Source of the DNA: Desulfovibrionales bacterium
GTDB lineage: Bacteria > Desulfobacterota > Desulfovibrionia > Desulfovibrionales > Desulfovibrionaceae
Assembly: GCA_030156255.1 (NCBI GenBank)
Contig: JASGMV010000010.1
Coordinates: 1 to 64,000 of the forward strand
DNA length: 64,000 nucleotides
Direction of reading: 5' to 3'
The position numbers were made by a program, and so were the translations under genes. Below the pieces are notes generated by a model that worked only from the letters and a program-made list of their open reading frames with translations, had not been told where the DNA came from and searched no databases. Of this stretch, positions 42,012 through 49,998 are shown piece after piece. The stretch's first letter is position 1. Each line of letters opens with the position of its first letter.

Positions 42012-42508
42012 CCACCAAAGCCCATACGCACCGCAAGACTTTGCTTGCCCAGGCGCACATGGCGCCTATGCAACTCGGCATGAGCGACGAGGACCGCCGC
42101 GCCGTGCTGCAAAACCTGTTCGGCGTGGACTCCTGTAAACATTTGACCGTCCGCCAATTGGACCAACTGATCCGACATTTTGAAAAATGCGGCTGGGCGC
42201 CGTCGCCCCGCCGGAAGGCCGAGAAGCAGCCGAAACGCTCCCGCGAGCCTGAGATGCTCGCAAAGGTGCAGGCTTTGCTGTCCGAGCTGCACGCCGTGCA
42301 GGGAGATTGGCATCCCTGGCATTACGCAACGGCGATCCTCCGGCGCATGTACGGCGTGGAGCGGCTGGAGTGGGCGAACGCCAAGCAACTGCGCGGCGTG
42401 ATCGCGGCGTTGCATCGTCATTTACAGCGTCGGGCCGACGCCAACGAGTTGGATGCGTTTCAACGCCTGTTTCCGACGTTTAAACCCGCCTTCGGGGGGC
42501 GTGCGTGA
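42008..42508 (+). CDS. gemA: GemA-like protein (DUF1018)
   Basis: This 166-residue protein matches the Mu GemA/gp16 family: HRKTLLAQAHMAPMQLGMSD, then LFGVDSCKHLTVRQLDQLI and a C-terminal half with YGVERLEWANAKQLRGVI. GemA modulates host gene expression and DNA topology in Mu. It precedes the mor-like gene, as in Mu. Confidence 0.85.
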   Translation: MTTKAHTHRKTLLAQAHMAPMQLGMSDEDRRAVLQNLFGVDSCKHLTVRQLDQLIRHFEKCGWAPSPRRKAEKQPKRSREPEMLAKVQALLSELHAVQGDWHPWHYATAILRRMYGVERLEWANAKQLRGVIAALHRHLQRRADANELDAFQRLFPTFKPAFGGRA

Positions 42509-42876
42509 GCATGGACCGCTGGCCTCAGAGCCTCCGCGATCTCGCCGGGATCATCGGCGCGGACGCCGCGTTGATCCTGGCGCGCGAGGCCGGAGGCCTG
42601 CGCCATTACGTGCCCTCGCGCGCCCGTCCGGGGCACCCGTGGGCGCGGCTCATCGGCATGGCGGCGTTTACGCGGCTGTGCGAGCATTACGGCAACGGCG
42701 AGTTGGAGCTGCCGCGCGCCGCGGCGCTGGATGATCTGCGCCCGCAGATCGAGGACCTGGCCCGACAGGGCGTGCCCCGCCGGGAGATCGCCCGTCGGCT
42801 GGGTTGCACCGAGCGCTACGCCCGCATGGTCGCCAACGCGGAGCCGAACGCGCAATGCCGGCTGCCGGGGATGTAG
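42505..42876 (+). CDS. mor: Mor-type transcription activator
   Basis: This 123-residue protein has the Mor/C family layout: an N-terminal dimerisation part (LRDLAGIIGADAALILAREA) and a C-terminal helix-turn-helix (GVPRREIARRLGCTERYARM). Mor activates middle transcription in Mu, and so should switch on later genes here. It starts at GTG, overlapping the gemA stop. Confidence 0.85.
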   Translation: MSMDRWPQSLRDLAGIIGADAALILAREAGGLRHYVPSRARPGHPWARLIGMAAFTRLCEHYGNGELELPRAAALDDLRPQIEDLARQGVPRREIARRLGCTERYARMVANAEPNAQCRLPGM

Positions 42877-42877
42877 C

Positions 42878-43360
42878 ATGGATCATCGCAAGCCTTGCGC
42901 CGCCTCCACCATCACCCTCCCCGGGCGCCCCCCGGTGCGGATCGAGCTGTTTGACGCCATGCTCTGGCCCCAGGCGCCGGGCGCGCGGGCGGGGCTCTAC
43001 CGCGTCCGGAGGGACCGCGTCTGGATCATGGCGCCGGACAAATTTACGTTTTTCACGCCGACCGCTCTGGGCCGGCTGCTGGCCGCGGAATTGGCCGCCG
43101 GGCTGTCCAACGGGCTGCCCGGGGCTCCGGAGCCCGCCCCGCCCGAGCTGGCCGTGGGCGACAGCGTGCGGCTGCGCGCGCCCGGCAGGATGGAGCCCGG
43201 CGCTCCGATCGGCTGGCGTTACGGCCGCGTCATCGAGGCGCCTCTCCAGACTGTGGACGGCCGGTGGTCCGCGCTGGTCTATTTTTGGGACGGCCGCCGC
43301 ACTGAGCGCATCGACGTGGCGCTCTTGGAGCGCGTGCGGCGCGCGGCTTGCCAGGGGTAA
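42878..43360 (+). CDS. Hypothetical prophage protein
   Basis: This 160-residue protein starts 1 bp after the mor stop. The second half (LAVGDSVRLRAPGRMEPGA, GWRYGRVIEAPL) resembles a small beta-barrel such as an SH3-like fold. No named family is recognised. Confidence 0.6.
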   Translation: MDHRKPCAASTITLPGRPPVRIELFDAMLWPQAPGARAGLYRVRRDRVWIMAPDKFTFFTPTALGRLLAAELAAGLSNGLPGAPEPAPPELAVGDSVRLRAPGRMEPGAPIGWRYGRVIEAPLQTVDGRWSALVYFWDGRRTERIDVALLERVRRAACQG

Positions 43361-43385
43361 TGCATTGCTGGTAGTGGATGCACCC

Positions 43386-43598
43386 ATGACCCCGACCGCC
43401 GCTCCCCGCACGCGCCGCATTCTCTGGGGCTCCTCCGCCACCGCCCTGGCCGACATCGCCGAGATGTCGTTTTCCGACCGGCGCGGCGATTGCGTGGGTG
43501 ATACGCTTATTTATACGCAATCAGGCGTATGCCTTGCGCGTTATCGCGTCGTTGATGTCTCGGATGGCCGGGTGATCGCCCGGCGCGTCGCCCCCTGA
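43386..43598 (+). CDS. Small hypothetical prophage protein
   Basis: This 70-residue ORF (ILWGSSATALADIAEMSFSD, then VCLARYRVVDVSDGRVIARR) has no clear ribosome site, but it ends just before a terminator and its composition looks like protein. It may be the last gene of the middle operon. Confidence 0.4.
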   Translation: MTPTAAPRTRRILWGSSATALADIAEMSFSDRRGDCVGDTLIYTQSGVCLARYRVVDVSDGRVIARRVAP

Positions 43599-43630
43599 CC
43601 CTTCCCCAATAATCCCTCAAGAAGCCCCCT

Positions 43631-43661
43631 CCCGGAACGACTTCCGGGTGGGTCTTTTTTT
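43631..43661 (+). terminator. Rho-independent terminator before the lysis genes
   Basis: CCCGGAA (43631-43637) pairs with TTCCGGG (43642-43648), then GTGGG-TC and seven T. It separates middle genes from the lysis cassette, so a promoter should follow before 43755. Confidence 0.75.
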
Positions 43662-43754
43662 GCGTGTCGCCCATACAGGAACCGTTGCTCCTGTAATCGC
43701 CGGGGCGGCGCAGGCGTCCCCGTGCCGACGCCGCCCCGGCAAACTTTGGGGGAT

Positions 43755-44069
43755 ATGATGGAGACTGCAACCAAACGCCGCCGCTCCCGCACGCGCATGA
43801 CCACCTGGCTGGCCGTGGCCTTGGCGATGACGCCGTTGGCTGTCGTGCTCGGGCCGGAAGGGCAATGGCTCTCCAATCTGCTGTTGCTGTCTTGGAAGCT
43901 GTTGCTTTTGTCCGCCGCCGCATTCCTTGGCTACTGGCTGGACCGCACACTTTTCCCGTATGGGCGCCCGGATGATTGGCTTGACGAGCCCCGCGTTTTT
44001 TCGGCCTGCCAGGTGCGCCGGGCCATTGTGGTAGGGTGTTGCCTGCTGGGCATGGGGGCGGCGCTGTGA
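43755..44069 (+). CDS. Putative holin
   Basis: This 104-residue protein has two or three hydrophobic helices and the segment LGYWLDRTLFPYGRPDDWL, which matches the putative 2/3-transmembrane holin family of Mu-like phages. Holins permeabilise the inner membrane and set lysis time. It lies directly upstream of the endolysin gene (GTGA overlap). Starts at 43755 and 43758 are both possible. Confidence 0.75.
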   Translation: MMETATKRRRSRTRMTTWLAVALAMTPLAVVLGPEGQWLSNLLLLSWKLLLLSAAAFLGYWLDRTLFPYGRPDDWLDEPRVFSACQVRRAIVVGCCLLGMGAAL

Positions 44070-44734
44070 TCGCTGTTCGCGTCGTTTGGAGCCTCTGGTT
44101 GGCGGTCATGGTCGCCTTGGGCGCGCTGCTGGCGACCGTCGTTTTTGGCGCGCTTGCGCCGTCGGCCCACGCCGCGGAGGCCATCCCTCGGGTGGCGCAG
44201 TCCTACCGCTCCGAGGTCATCCGTTACAACCGTTACGTCTGGGGGCCGGCCGCTCCTGTCGCTACCCTGGCCGGGCAAATCGAACAAGAGTCGGCGTGGG
44301 ACCCCCGCGCCCGCAGCCCCTACGCCTCGGGCCTGACGCAATTCACACCGGCCACCGCCCGGTGGATATCTCGTCTTTATCCCGACCTCGCCGAGGCCGC
44401 GCCGCTTGATCCCCGCTGGGCCATCCGCGCGCAATCGCGCTACATGCGCCGGCTGTATCTCGCCTACGTCACCGCTGCCACCGAGTGTGAGCAGATGGCT
44501 ATGGCTCTCTCCGCCTACAACGGCGGCGCCGGGCACACCAACCGGCAACGACGCTGGGCGCGCGAGGCTGGAGACGATCCGGCCTACTGGTTCGGGCACT
44601 CGGAAAACTTTTGCCGTCGCCCCGCGTGGGCGTGCCGGGAAAACATCCGCTATCCGCGGGTGATCCTGCTGAAGCGCCAAGTGAAGTATCGTCCTTGGGG
44701 CCGCGGGGTCGACTGCTCGGAGGCGGCGCAATGA
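44066..44734 (+). CDS. Lytic transglycosylase endolysin
   Basis: This 222-residue protein has an N-terminal hydrophobic segment (signal or signal-anchor) and an SLT domain: LAGQIEQESAWDPRARSPYA with the catalytic Glu in IEQESAW, then SGLTQFTPATARWISRLYP and MALSAYNGGAGHT. It cleaves peptidoglycan glycan strands at the end of the phage cycle. It starts at GTG overlapping the holin stop. Confidence 0.88.
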   Translation: MIAVRVVWSLWLAVMVALGALLATVVFGALAPSAHAAEAIPRVAQSYRSEVIRYNRYVWGPAAPVATLAGQIEQESAWDPRARSPYASGLTQFTPATARWISRLYPDLAEAAPLDPRWAIRAQSRYMRRLYLAYVTAATECEQMAMALSAYNGGAGHTNRQRRWAREAGDDPAYWFGHSENFCRRPAWACRENIRYPRVILLKRQVKYRPWGRGVDCSEAAQ

Positions 44735-45312
44735 TCCCCGTCGCCGCGCTGGTCTCGCTGGTGTCGGCCGTTCCCAAAAAGGCCTGGCTGTATGTCGTCT
44801 TGGCCGCCATGGTGGCTGCCGTCGCCCTGTACGTCGCGGGTTTGCGCGGCTCGCTGGCCTCGGCCCGGGCGGACGTGGCCGTGCGCGAGGCGCGCATTGC
44901 CGAGCTATCGGCCGCTGTAGGCCAGCGGGACACCGCGCTCCATCTGATACGCGCCAGCCAGAATCGCACGCTGGCGGCGGTGCGGGGTCTGCGGGGGCAG
45001 GCCAGCGCTCTGCAAGCGGCCCTGGCGCAATGCACGTCGGCCAGCGCCCGCGCGGCCCATATCTATAAAAAGGCACGGGAGGTGCCCCATGAGAGCATCC
45101 GGACGCCGGGAGGCGTGGTGGACGCTGACAGCAGCGCTCATGCTGTCGATCTACTCAATGATCTGTTTGCCGGCCTGCGCGGCCAGACAACCGCCGACCC
45201 CGGCGCCGGTGGCGCCGCTGGTGGTCGTGCAACGGGTGGAGCGCTGTCCCGTCCCGGAGGCGCCGGAGATGCCGGTGCTCAACCGGACGCAACACGTGGG
45301 CAGCCCGGATAA
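44731..45312 (+). CDS. Rz-like i-spanin
   Basis: This 193-residue protein has one N-terminal transmembrane helix (KKAWLYVVLAAMVAAVALYV) and a periplasmic coiled coil (ASARADVAVREARIAELSAA), the layout of Rz spanins, which fuse inner and outer membranes in lysis of Gram-negative hosts. It follows the endolysin with a 4 bp overlap and contains the start of the Rz1-like gene in another frame. The alanine- and glycine-rich end lies over that gene. Confidence 0.72.
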   Translation: MIPVAALVSLVSAVPKKAWLYVVLAAMVAAVALYVAGLRGSLASARADVAVREARIAELSAAVGQRDTALHLIRASQNRTLAAVRGLRGQASALQAALAQCTSASARAAHIYKKAREVPHESIRTPGGVVDADSSAHAVDLLNDLFAGLRGQTTADPGAGGAAGGRATGGALSRPGGAGDAGAQPDATRGQPG

Positions 45313-45421
45313 TTTGCACGCGCTCCTCGAGGGAGTGACGCGGCTGACCGTACACGTCCGGGCGCTCCGCGCCGCGATCCGCTGTTACGAGGCCCAGACC
45401 CAGGAGGGGGCGGATGACTGA
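45089..45421 (+). CDS. Rz1-like o-spanin lipoprotein, overlapping Rz
   Basis: This 110-residue protein begins in a different frame inside the Rz-like gene and runs past its end. It has a signal peptide ending in MICLPACAA, where LPAC is a lipobox, and a proline-rich start of the mature chain (RQPPTPAPVAP), both typical of Rz1. The lipid anchor places it in the outer membrane, where it pairs with Rz. Confidence 0.75.
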   Translation: MRASGRREAWWTLTAALMLSIYSMICLPACAARQPPTPAPVAPLVVVQRVERCPVPEAPEMPVLNRTQHVGSPDNLHALLEGVTRLTVHVRALRAAIRCYEAQTQEGADD

Positions 45422-45758
45422 GGTTTGGGAAATTGCGCGCGTCGGCCTCTCCGCCATGAGCGGACTGGTCGTGCCGTTGGCCGGGTGGATGCTCAAGCAG
45501 CATCTCGCCATGCGCAAGGAGATTACGGACTTGCGGCGCGCCAAGGAGCGCCTGGAGGACCGCGTATCGCGCAATGAGGCGCGGTTGGAGGACAAGCCCG
45601 GCCCGGCGGCGTTGCACGAACTCAGTCTGGCGGTGCAGGCGCTCCGCGGCGACCTGCGGGCCATCGACGAAAAACTCAACGGTACGTGCCAGTTGGTCAC
45701 CCGGTTGGACCGCGTAATGGAGCGGCAGGAGGCGTACCTGCTCAACAAGGGAGGATGA
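45414..45758 (+). CDS. DUF2730 protein (Mu gp25-like)
   Basis: This 114-residue protein has an N-terminal hydrophobic helix (GLSAMSGLVVPLAGWML) and a long coiled coil (RRAKERLEDRVSRNEARLED), as in the DUF2730/gp25 family of Mu-like phages. It lies between the lysis and packaging genes. Its role is unknown. It overlaps its neighbours at both ends. Confidence 0.8.
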   Translation: MTEVWEIARVGLSAMSGLVVPLAGWMLKQHLAMRKEITDLRRAKERLEDRVSRNEARLEDKPGPAALHELSLAVQALRGDLRAIDEKLNGTCQLVTRLDRVMERQEAYLLNKGG

Positions 45759-46081
45759 TGGGTATGGCAAAAGATTCCTACGGCGCCGTGGTCTCCGAGC
45801 ACCTGCGCATCACCGTGCTGCGCCTCCTGACCGAATGGCCCGGCTATACGCTCAATGAGTCCGTGCTGGTCGACCTGTCCAGGGACTACGGGTTCAGCCC
45901 CTCGCGGGACCGGATGCGCACGGAATGCGCTTGGCTGGCGGAGCAGGGCCTAGTGGTCGTGGATGGCCCGGCGCATTGCCGCATAGTGCAGCTCACCGAG
46001 CGCGGCGGCGACGTCGCCGCCGGCCGAACCACGGTCCCCGGCGTCAAGCGCCCCGGCCCGGGGGACCTGCCCCGTGAGTAA
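45758..46081 (+). CDS. Mu gp26-like winged-helix protein
   Basis: This 107-residue protein resembles the gp26-type family of transposable phages: ITVLRLLTEWPGYTLNESVL, SRDYGFSPSRDRMRTECAWL and EQGLVVV form a winged helix. It may act in packaging or regulation. The start overlaps the preceding stop (TGATG); 45764 with GGGAGG at a better distance is an alternative. Confidence 0.75.
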   Translation: MGMAKDSYGAVVSEHLRITVLRLLTEWPGYTLNESVLVDLSRDYGFSPSRDRMRTECAWLAEQGLVVVDGPAHCRIVQLTERGGDVAAGRTTVPGVKRPGPGDLPRE

Positions 46082-46679
46082 ACGACGCGGCAAGCCCGGC
46101 CGAGGCCGGCTCTCCTCCGTGGATCTATTGCCCGAGGATTTGCGCGTGGCGCTCAACGCGGCGCTCCGGGAGCATCGACTGACGCAACGTGAGATCGTGG
46201 CGCATTTCAACACGCTCCTGGCCGGGCGCGGCGAGGCGCAACGCCTGACGACAAGTTCGGTCAACCGCTACGCCCAGCGCATCGAAGATGAGACGGGATT
46301 TTTGCGAGACGCCCGGGAGGCGGCCGATGCGCTGGTTGGCCCGCTGAAGGAGGAGTCCTCAAACCTGCCGCGAGCGGTCGCCAGCCTATTGCAATCCATG
46401 GCGTTTGAGGCCGTGTTGCAAGTGCGGGAGGATGGCGAGCAATCGATTGACGATCGTGTCGAGGCTATTAAACAGCTCGCCCTGGCCGCTCAGCGCATCG
46501 AGCTGGCATCCAGCCGCTCGGCTGACCGGGAGATCAAAATCCGCAAGGAAGCCCGCCGGCAGGCGCTGGAGGATGCGGCCACGGCCGCCGAGTCCGAAGC
46601 TGTGCAGCAGGGGTTATCTGCCGACCAGGTGGCTTTTATTCGGGCAAAAATCCTTGGCGTGGAGGTGCATCATGCCTGA
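46074..46679 (+). CDS. DUF3486 protein (Mu gp27-like), probable small terminase
   Basis: This 201-residue protein starts at GTG with KRRGKPGRGRLSSVDLLPED, the DUF3486 opening, then a helix-turn-helix (LTQREIVAHFNTLLAGRG) and a long helix. It lies directly before the large terminase and probably recognises phage ends for headful packaging. It overlaps that gene by 8 bp. Confidence 0.85.
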   Translation: MSKRRGKPGRGRLSSVDLLPEDLRVALNAALREHRLTQREIVAHFNTLLAGRGEAQRLTTSSVNRYAQRIEDETGFLRDAREAADALVGPLKEESSNLPRAVASLLQSMAFEAVLQVREDGEQSIDDRVEAIKQLALAAQRIELASSRSADREIKIRKEARRQALEDAATAAESEAVQQGLSADQVAFIRAKILGVEVHHA

Positions 46680-48264
46680 AGCGCGGATTACGCGCCTGAA
46701 GGGACAAGATGCGCAGGCGGCCCTTGATCTCGTTGATCAGATACAAGAGGAGCGCGCCACCCGTGAGCTTACGCCTGATGAAGTCCCCTCTGTCTTGTTG
46801 TCGTACCAAGCTGCTTGGCACGAAGATAACTCCCCCGTCCGTGTATGCCGGAAAAGTCGTCGCGTTGGTTTTTCGTGGGGCGCTTTAGCCGCGGAGTCGT
46901 CGCTTGAGGCGGCCGCTATCGCCGGCCAGGACCAATTTTATATGGGCTACAACCAGTCCATGGCGGCGGAGTTCATTGGCGATGTCGTCTTTTTTTCTCG
47001 GGCGTATGGCCTTGTCGTCTCTGCGATATCTGTTTGGGCGGAGACGGATGTCATCGAAAACGAGCGTAGGGACATCACTATCTATAAGGTCCGGTTCGCC
47101 TCCGGGCATAAGGTGGAAGCGTTAAGCTCCGCCCCTCATAACTGGAGGTCTCGCCAGGGACACGCCATCATTGATGAGGCGGCGTTCCACGAAAACCTGA
47201 AAGAGGTCGTCAAGGGAGCTCTTGCTTTCCTTATGTGGGGCGGCCGTGTTTCCCTGGTCTCCACATATAACGGCGAGCAAAACGACTTCGCCGAATTTGT
47301 CCGCGACATCTTGGCCGGTAAGCTCCCGTGGTCGCTGCATACCGTTACTTTTGACGATGCTCTGCGCGCCGGATTTTATCGCAGGGTGTGCTTGGTCCGC
47401 GGAAAACCCTGGTCGCCAGAGGCGGAAGAAGCGTACCGGCGATCCGTCTACGCCGTTTATCCGACTCCTGATGACGCGGCCGAGGAGTTGGATTGCATCC
47501 CCAAGCGGGGCAGCGGCGTTTATTTTTCGCGGTTACTCATCGAGCATTGTCAGGATTCGACTATCCCCGTTTTGCATTTTGAGAGACCTGCCGAGTGGGT
47601 TTTGGACCCGAATCGTCTCGTGGAGGCCGAAAAGTGGTGTTGCGATGTGCTCAAGCCTGTGTTGGACGCCTTACCTTCCGATCGTCGCACCGCCGTCGGA
47701 CAGGACTTCGGCCGAGACGGCGACCTCTCGATCATCAAGACGCTCCAGGAGGAGACCCGCGAACGTTGGCGGACGGCCTTTGACCTGGAGATGCGCAAAA
47801 TCCCGTTCGACGTACAGCAGTTGATTTTGTTTTTTATTTTGGATCGGTTGCCACTCTTCCACCATATCAAACTGGACGCCCGCGGCAACGGCCAAAGCCA
47901 CGCCGAGGCCTGTTTACAGAAGTACGGCCCGGCGCACGTCGAATGCGTCATGCTGACGGCGGCGTGGTACGCCTTGTGGTTTCCGCGTTATCGCCGCGCC
48001 TACGAGGATAGCTCCATCATAGTGCAGGCGAGCGAAGACTTCATCGCGGACCATCGGCTTGTAGTGCTTTCTAAGGGGCAGCCCAAGATGTCGGACGTGC
48101 GCGTCAAGGGCTCCGATGGACAATACCGGCATGGCGACTCCGCCGTGGCCGGCGTGTTGTCCTGGGCGGCCGCCTGCGAAGAGGCCCGTGGCCCGGCCTG
48201 GGATAAGCCCGTCACGGCCGGGCGGAGCGTCACGTCCACCATGTTCCGGGGGTATCGCCTATGA
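46672..48264 (+). CDS. Terminase large subunit (Mu gp28-like)
   Basis: This 530-residue protein is the packaging ATPase and nuclease. The N-terminal part has CRKSRRVGFSWGALAAE in the Walker A position and HAIIDEAAFHE as Walker B; the C-terminal part has the nuclease start VGQDFGRDGDLSII and later LDARGNGQSHAE. The Walker A is of the deviant type found in large terminases. It precedes the portal gene with a 4 bp overlap. Confidence 0.92.
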   Translation: MPEARITRLKGQDAQAALDLVDQIQEERATRELTPDEVPSVLLSYQAAWHEDNSPVRVCRKSRRVGFSWGALAAESSLEAAAIAGQDQFYMGYNQSMAAEFIGDVVFFSRAYGLVVSAISVWAETDVIENERRDITIYKVRFASGHKVEALSSAPHNWRSRQGHAIIDEAAFHENLKEVVKGALAFLMWGGRVSLVSTYNGEQNDFAEFVRDILAGKLPWSLHTVTFDDALRAGFYRRVCLVRGKPWSPEAEEAYRRSVYAVYPTPDDAAEELDCIPKRGSGVYFSRLLIEHCQDSTIPVLHFERPAEWVLDPNRLVEAEKWCCDVLKPVLDALPSDRRTAVGQDFGRDGDLSIIKTLQEETRERWRTAFDLEMRKIPFDVQQLILFFILDRLPLFHHIKLDARGNGQSHAEACLQKYGPAHVECVMLTAAWYALWFPRYRRAYEDSSIIVQASEDFIADHRLVVLSKGQPKMSDVRVKGSDGQYRHGDSAVAGVLSWAAACEEARGPAWDKPVTAGRSVTSTMFRGYRL

Positions 48265-49799
48265 GCCGCGGTCTCTATCTGCCTAACGGGGAGTTTCGCG
48301 AGTTTGCCGCTGAGGCGGCGCCGCGCCGCCAGGAGATGCTGGCCGAAATCGCCACGCGGGAGGCGGCCGGCGTCGATCTGGCGGGCTGGCTGGGCGTGCT
48401 GCCTGACCCGGACCCGGTGTTGCGCAAACGCGGCGATAGCGCCGAGATCCTCACCGAGCTAACGGGCGATGACCAAGTCTTTATGGCCCTGCAGGACCGT
48501 AAGTCCAAGACCTTGGACCGCGAATGGCGTCTCACGCCCGGCGCGCCCGCCGGCGAGCAGCCCACCCCGGCCGCCGAGCAGCTCTGCAAGAATTTTGCCC
48601 GCGACCTGGAGGACCTCGACCTGCACGCGCTGATGAGCGAGCTGCTGGACGCTCCGTATTTCGGCCTGACCGTGGCCGAGTTGATGTGGGCGCCGGATGG
48701 CGGGCGCATGCGGCTCACGGCCGTGACGCCCAAGCCGAGGCCTTGGTTTGGGTTTTCCGGTGATGACAACCACCTTGTTTTTCTGCGCTTGGGGACCTGG
48801 CCGGGCGAGCCGTGCTCGCCGTTTAAATTCCTGGCCGCCCGGCATTTCCCTTCGTTCGATAATCCCTACGGCTCCCGGGCGCTCAGCCGCTGCCTGTGGC
48901 CCGTGGCGTTCAAACGCGGCGGGTGGCAGTTTTGGATGAATTTTTTGGAAAAATTCGGGCAGCCGTGGACCGTCGCCACGGCGCCGGACAATACGGACCG
49001 CGCCAAGCGCCGGGACATAGCCGCGGATTTGGCGGCCATGGTCCAGGATGCGGTGGCCGTGCTGCCCTACGGCGCCGAGGTGGATCTCAAGGAGTCGTCC
49101 GGCAAGGCCGGGGACGCTCATCGACAGCTGATCAACCAATGTGACGCCTCCATCGCCAAGGTGCTCCTTGGGCAGACATTGACCTCGGATAGCGGGGACA
49201 AGGGCAGCCGGGCGCTGGGGACGGTGCATTATCAAGTCCTTGCGGGCCTCCAAAATAGCGACGCCCGGCTGGTCAGGACGTTTTTTGAGGATTTGGGCTG
49301 GATCTACGGCCGGGTCAACGCCGGGCCGGACGTGTTGACGCCCTGCTGGGAGTGGGTGGAGCCAGAAGATTATGCGGCTCGCGCCGATCTGGACGGCAAG
49401 CTCAAGGGGCTGGGCGTGAGGTTCCGCAAGCCCTATTACGTCCGGGCCTATGGTCTGGCCGAGGAGGACTTCGACTTGGAGGGAGGAGGTGAAGCCGAGG
49501 CTTTGCCAGCCGGCGACCATGCGGCCTTTGTCGCCTCCTCCGGGGACCCGGCGCAGGCGGCCGTCGATAGTCTGGCCGACGGCTTGGCCGATGAGGCGGC
49601 CGCGGCTATCCAGTCCAACGCCCGCGAGATCCAAGACGCCATCAACAAGGCCGAGTCGTATGAGGACTTGATGATCTTGTTGGCCGAACTGCTTGGCCGG
49701 GACATGGATACGGACGATCTGGCGGATGTGGCCCATCGGGCCATGCTCAATGCCGCACTCCACGGCACGGCCAGCGCGAGGGGGGACGGCAATGGCTGA
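48261..49799 (+). CDS. Portal protein, DUF935 (Mu gp29-like)
   Basis: This 512-residue protein matches the DUF935 portal family: LPDPDPVLRKRGDSAEIL, QDRKSKTLDREWRLTPG, and AVAVLPYGAEVDLKESSGKA. Twelve copies would form the ring through which DNA enters the head. The C-terminal 100 residues are acidic and alanine-rich. It overlaps the zinc-finger gene that follows. Confidence 0.92.
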   Translation: MSRGLYLPNGEFREFAAEAAPRRQEMLAEIATREAAGVDLAGWLGVLPDPDPVLRKRGDSAEILTELTGDDQVFMALQDRKSKTLDREWRLTPGAPAGEQPTPAAEQLCKNFARDLEDLDLHALMSELLDAPYFGLTVAELMWAPDGGRMRLTAVTPKPRPWFGFSGDDNHLVFLRLGTWPGEPCSPFKFLAARHFPSFDNPYGSRALSRCLWPVAFKRGGWQFWMNFLEKFGQPWTVATAPDNTDRAKRRDIAADLAAMVQDAVAVLPYGAEVDLKESSGKAGDAHRQLINQCDASIAKVLLGQTLTSDSGDKGSRALGTVHYQVLAGLQNSDARLVRTFFEDLGWIYGRVNAGPDVLTPCWEWVEPEDYAARADLDGKLKGLGVRFRKPYYVRAYGLAEEDFDLEGGGEAEALPAGDHAAFVASSGDPAQAAVDSLADGLADEAAAAIQSNAREIQDAINKAESYEDLMILLAELLGRDMDTDDLADVAHRAMLNAALHGTASARGDGNG

Positions 49800-49998
49800 T
49801 GACGCCGATCGCGCCCAGGCGGCCATGGAATGGCAACTCCGGCTCGCGCTTGCGGCCCGGCGCGGCGCCGGCCCTGTTGGCGAGTCCCTCGCCTGTTGCG
49901 AGGCGTGCGGCGCGGCCATCCCCGAGGCCCGGCGGCGGGCCGTGCCCGGCGTCCGGCTATGCGTCAGCTGTCAGCAGGAGGCTGAGGATGCCGGTTAG
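49792..49998 (+). CDS. Small DksA/TraR-type zinc-finger protein
   Basis: This 68-residue protein has a C4 zinc finger CCEACGAAIPEARRRAVPGV followed by CVSCQ, the DksA/TraR pattern, after a short helix (AAMEWQLRLALAARRG). TraR-like proteins bind RNA polymerase and mimic DksA with ppGpp. It lies between the portal and gpF genes and overlaps both (8 and 11 bp). Confidence 0.75.
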   Translation: MADDADRAQAAMEWQLRLALAARRGAGPVGESLACCEACGAAIPEARRRAVPGVRLCVSCQQEAEDAG

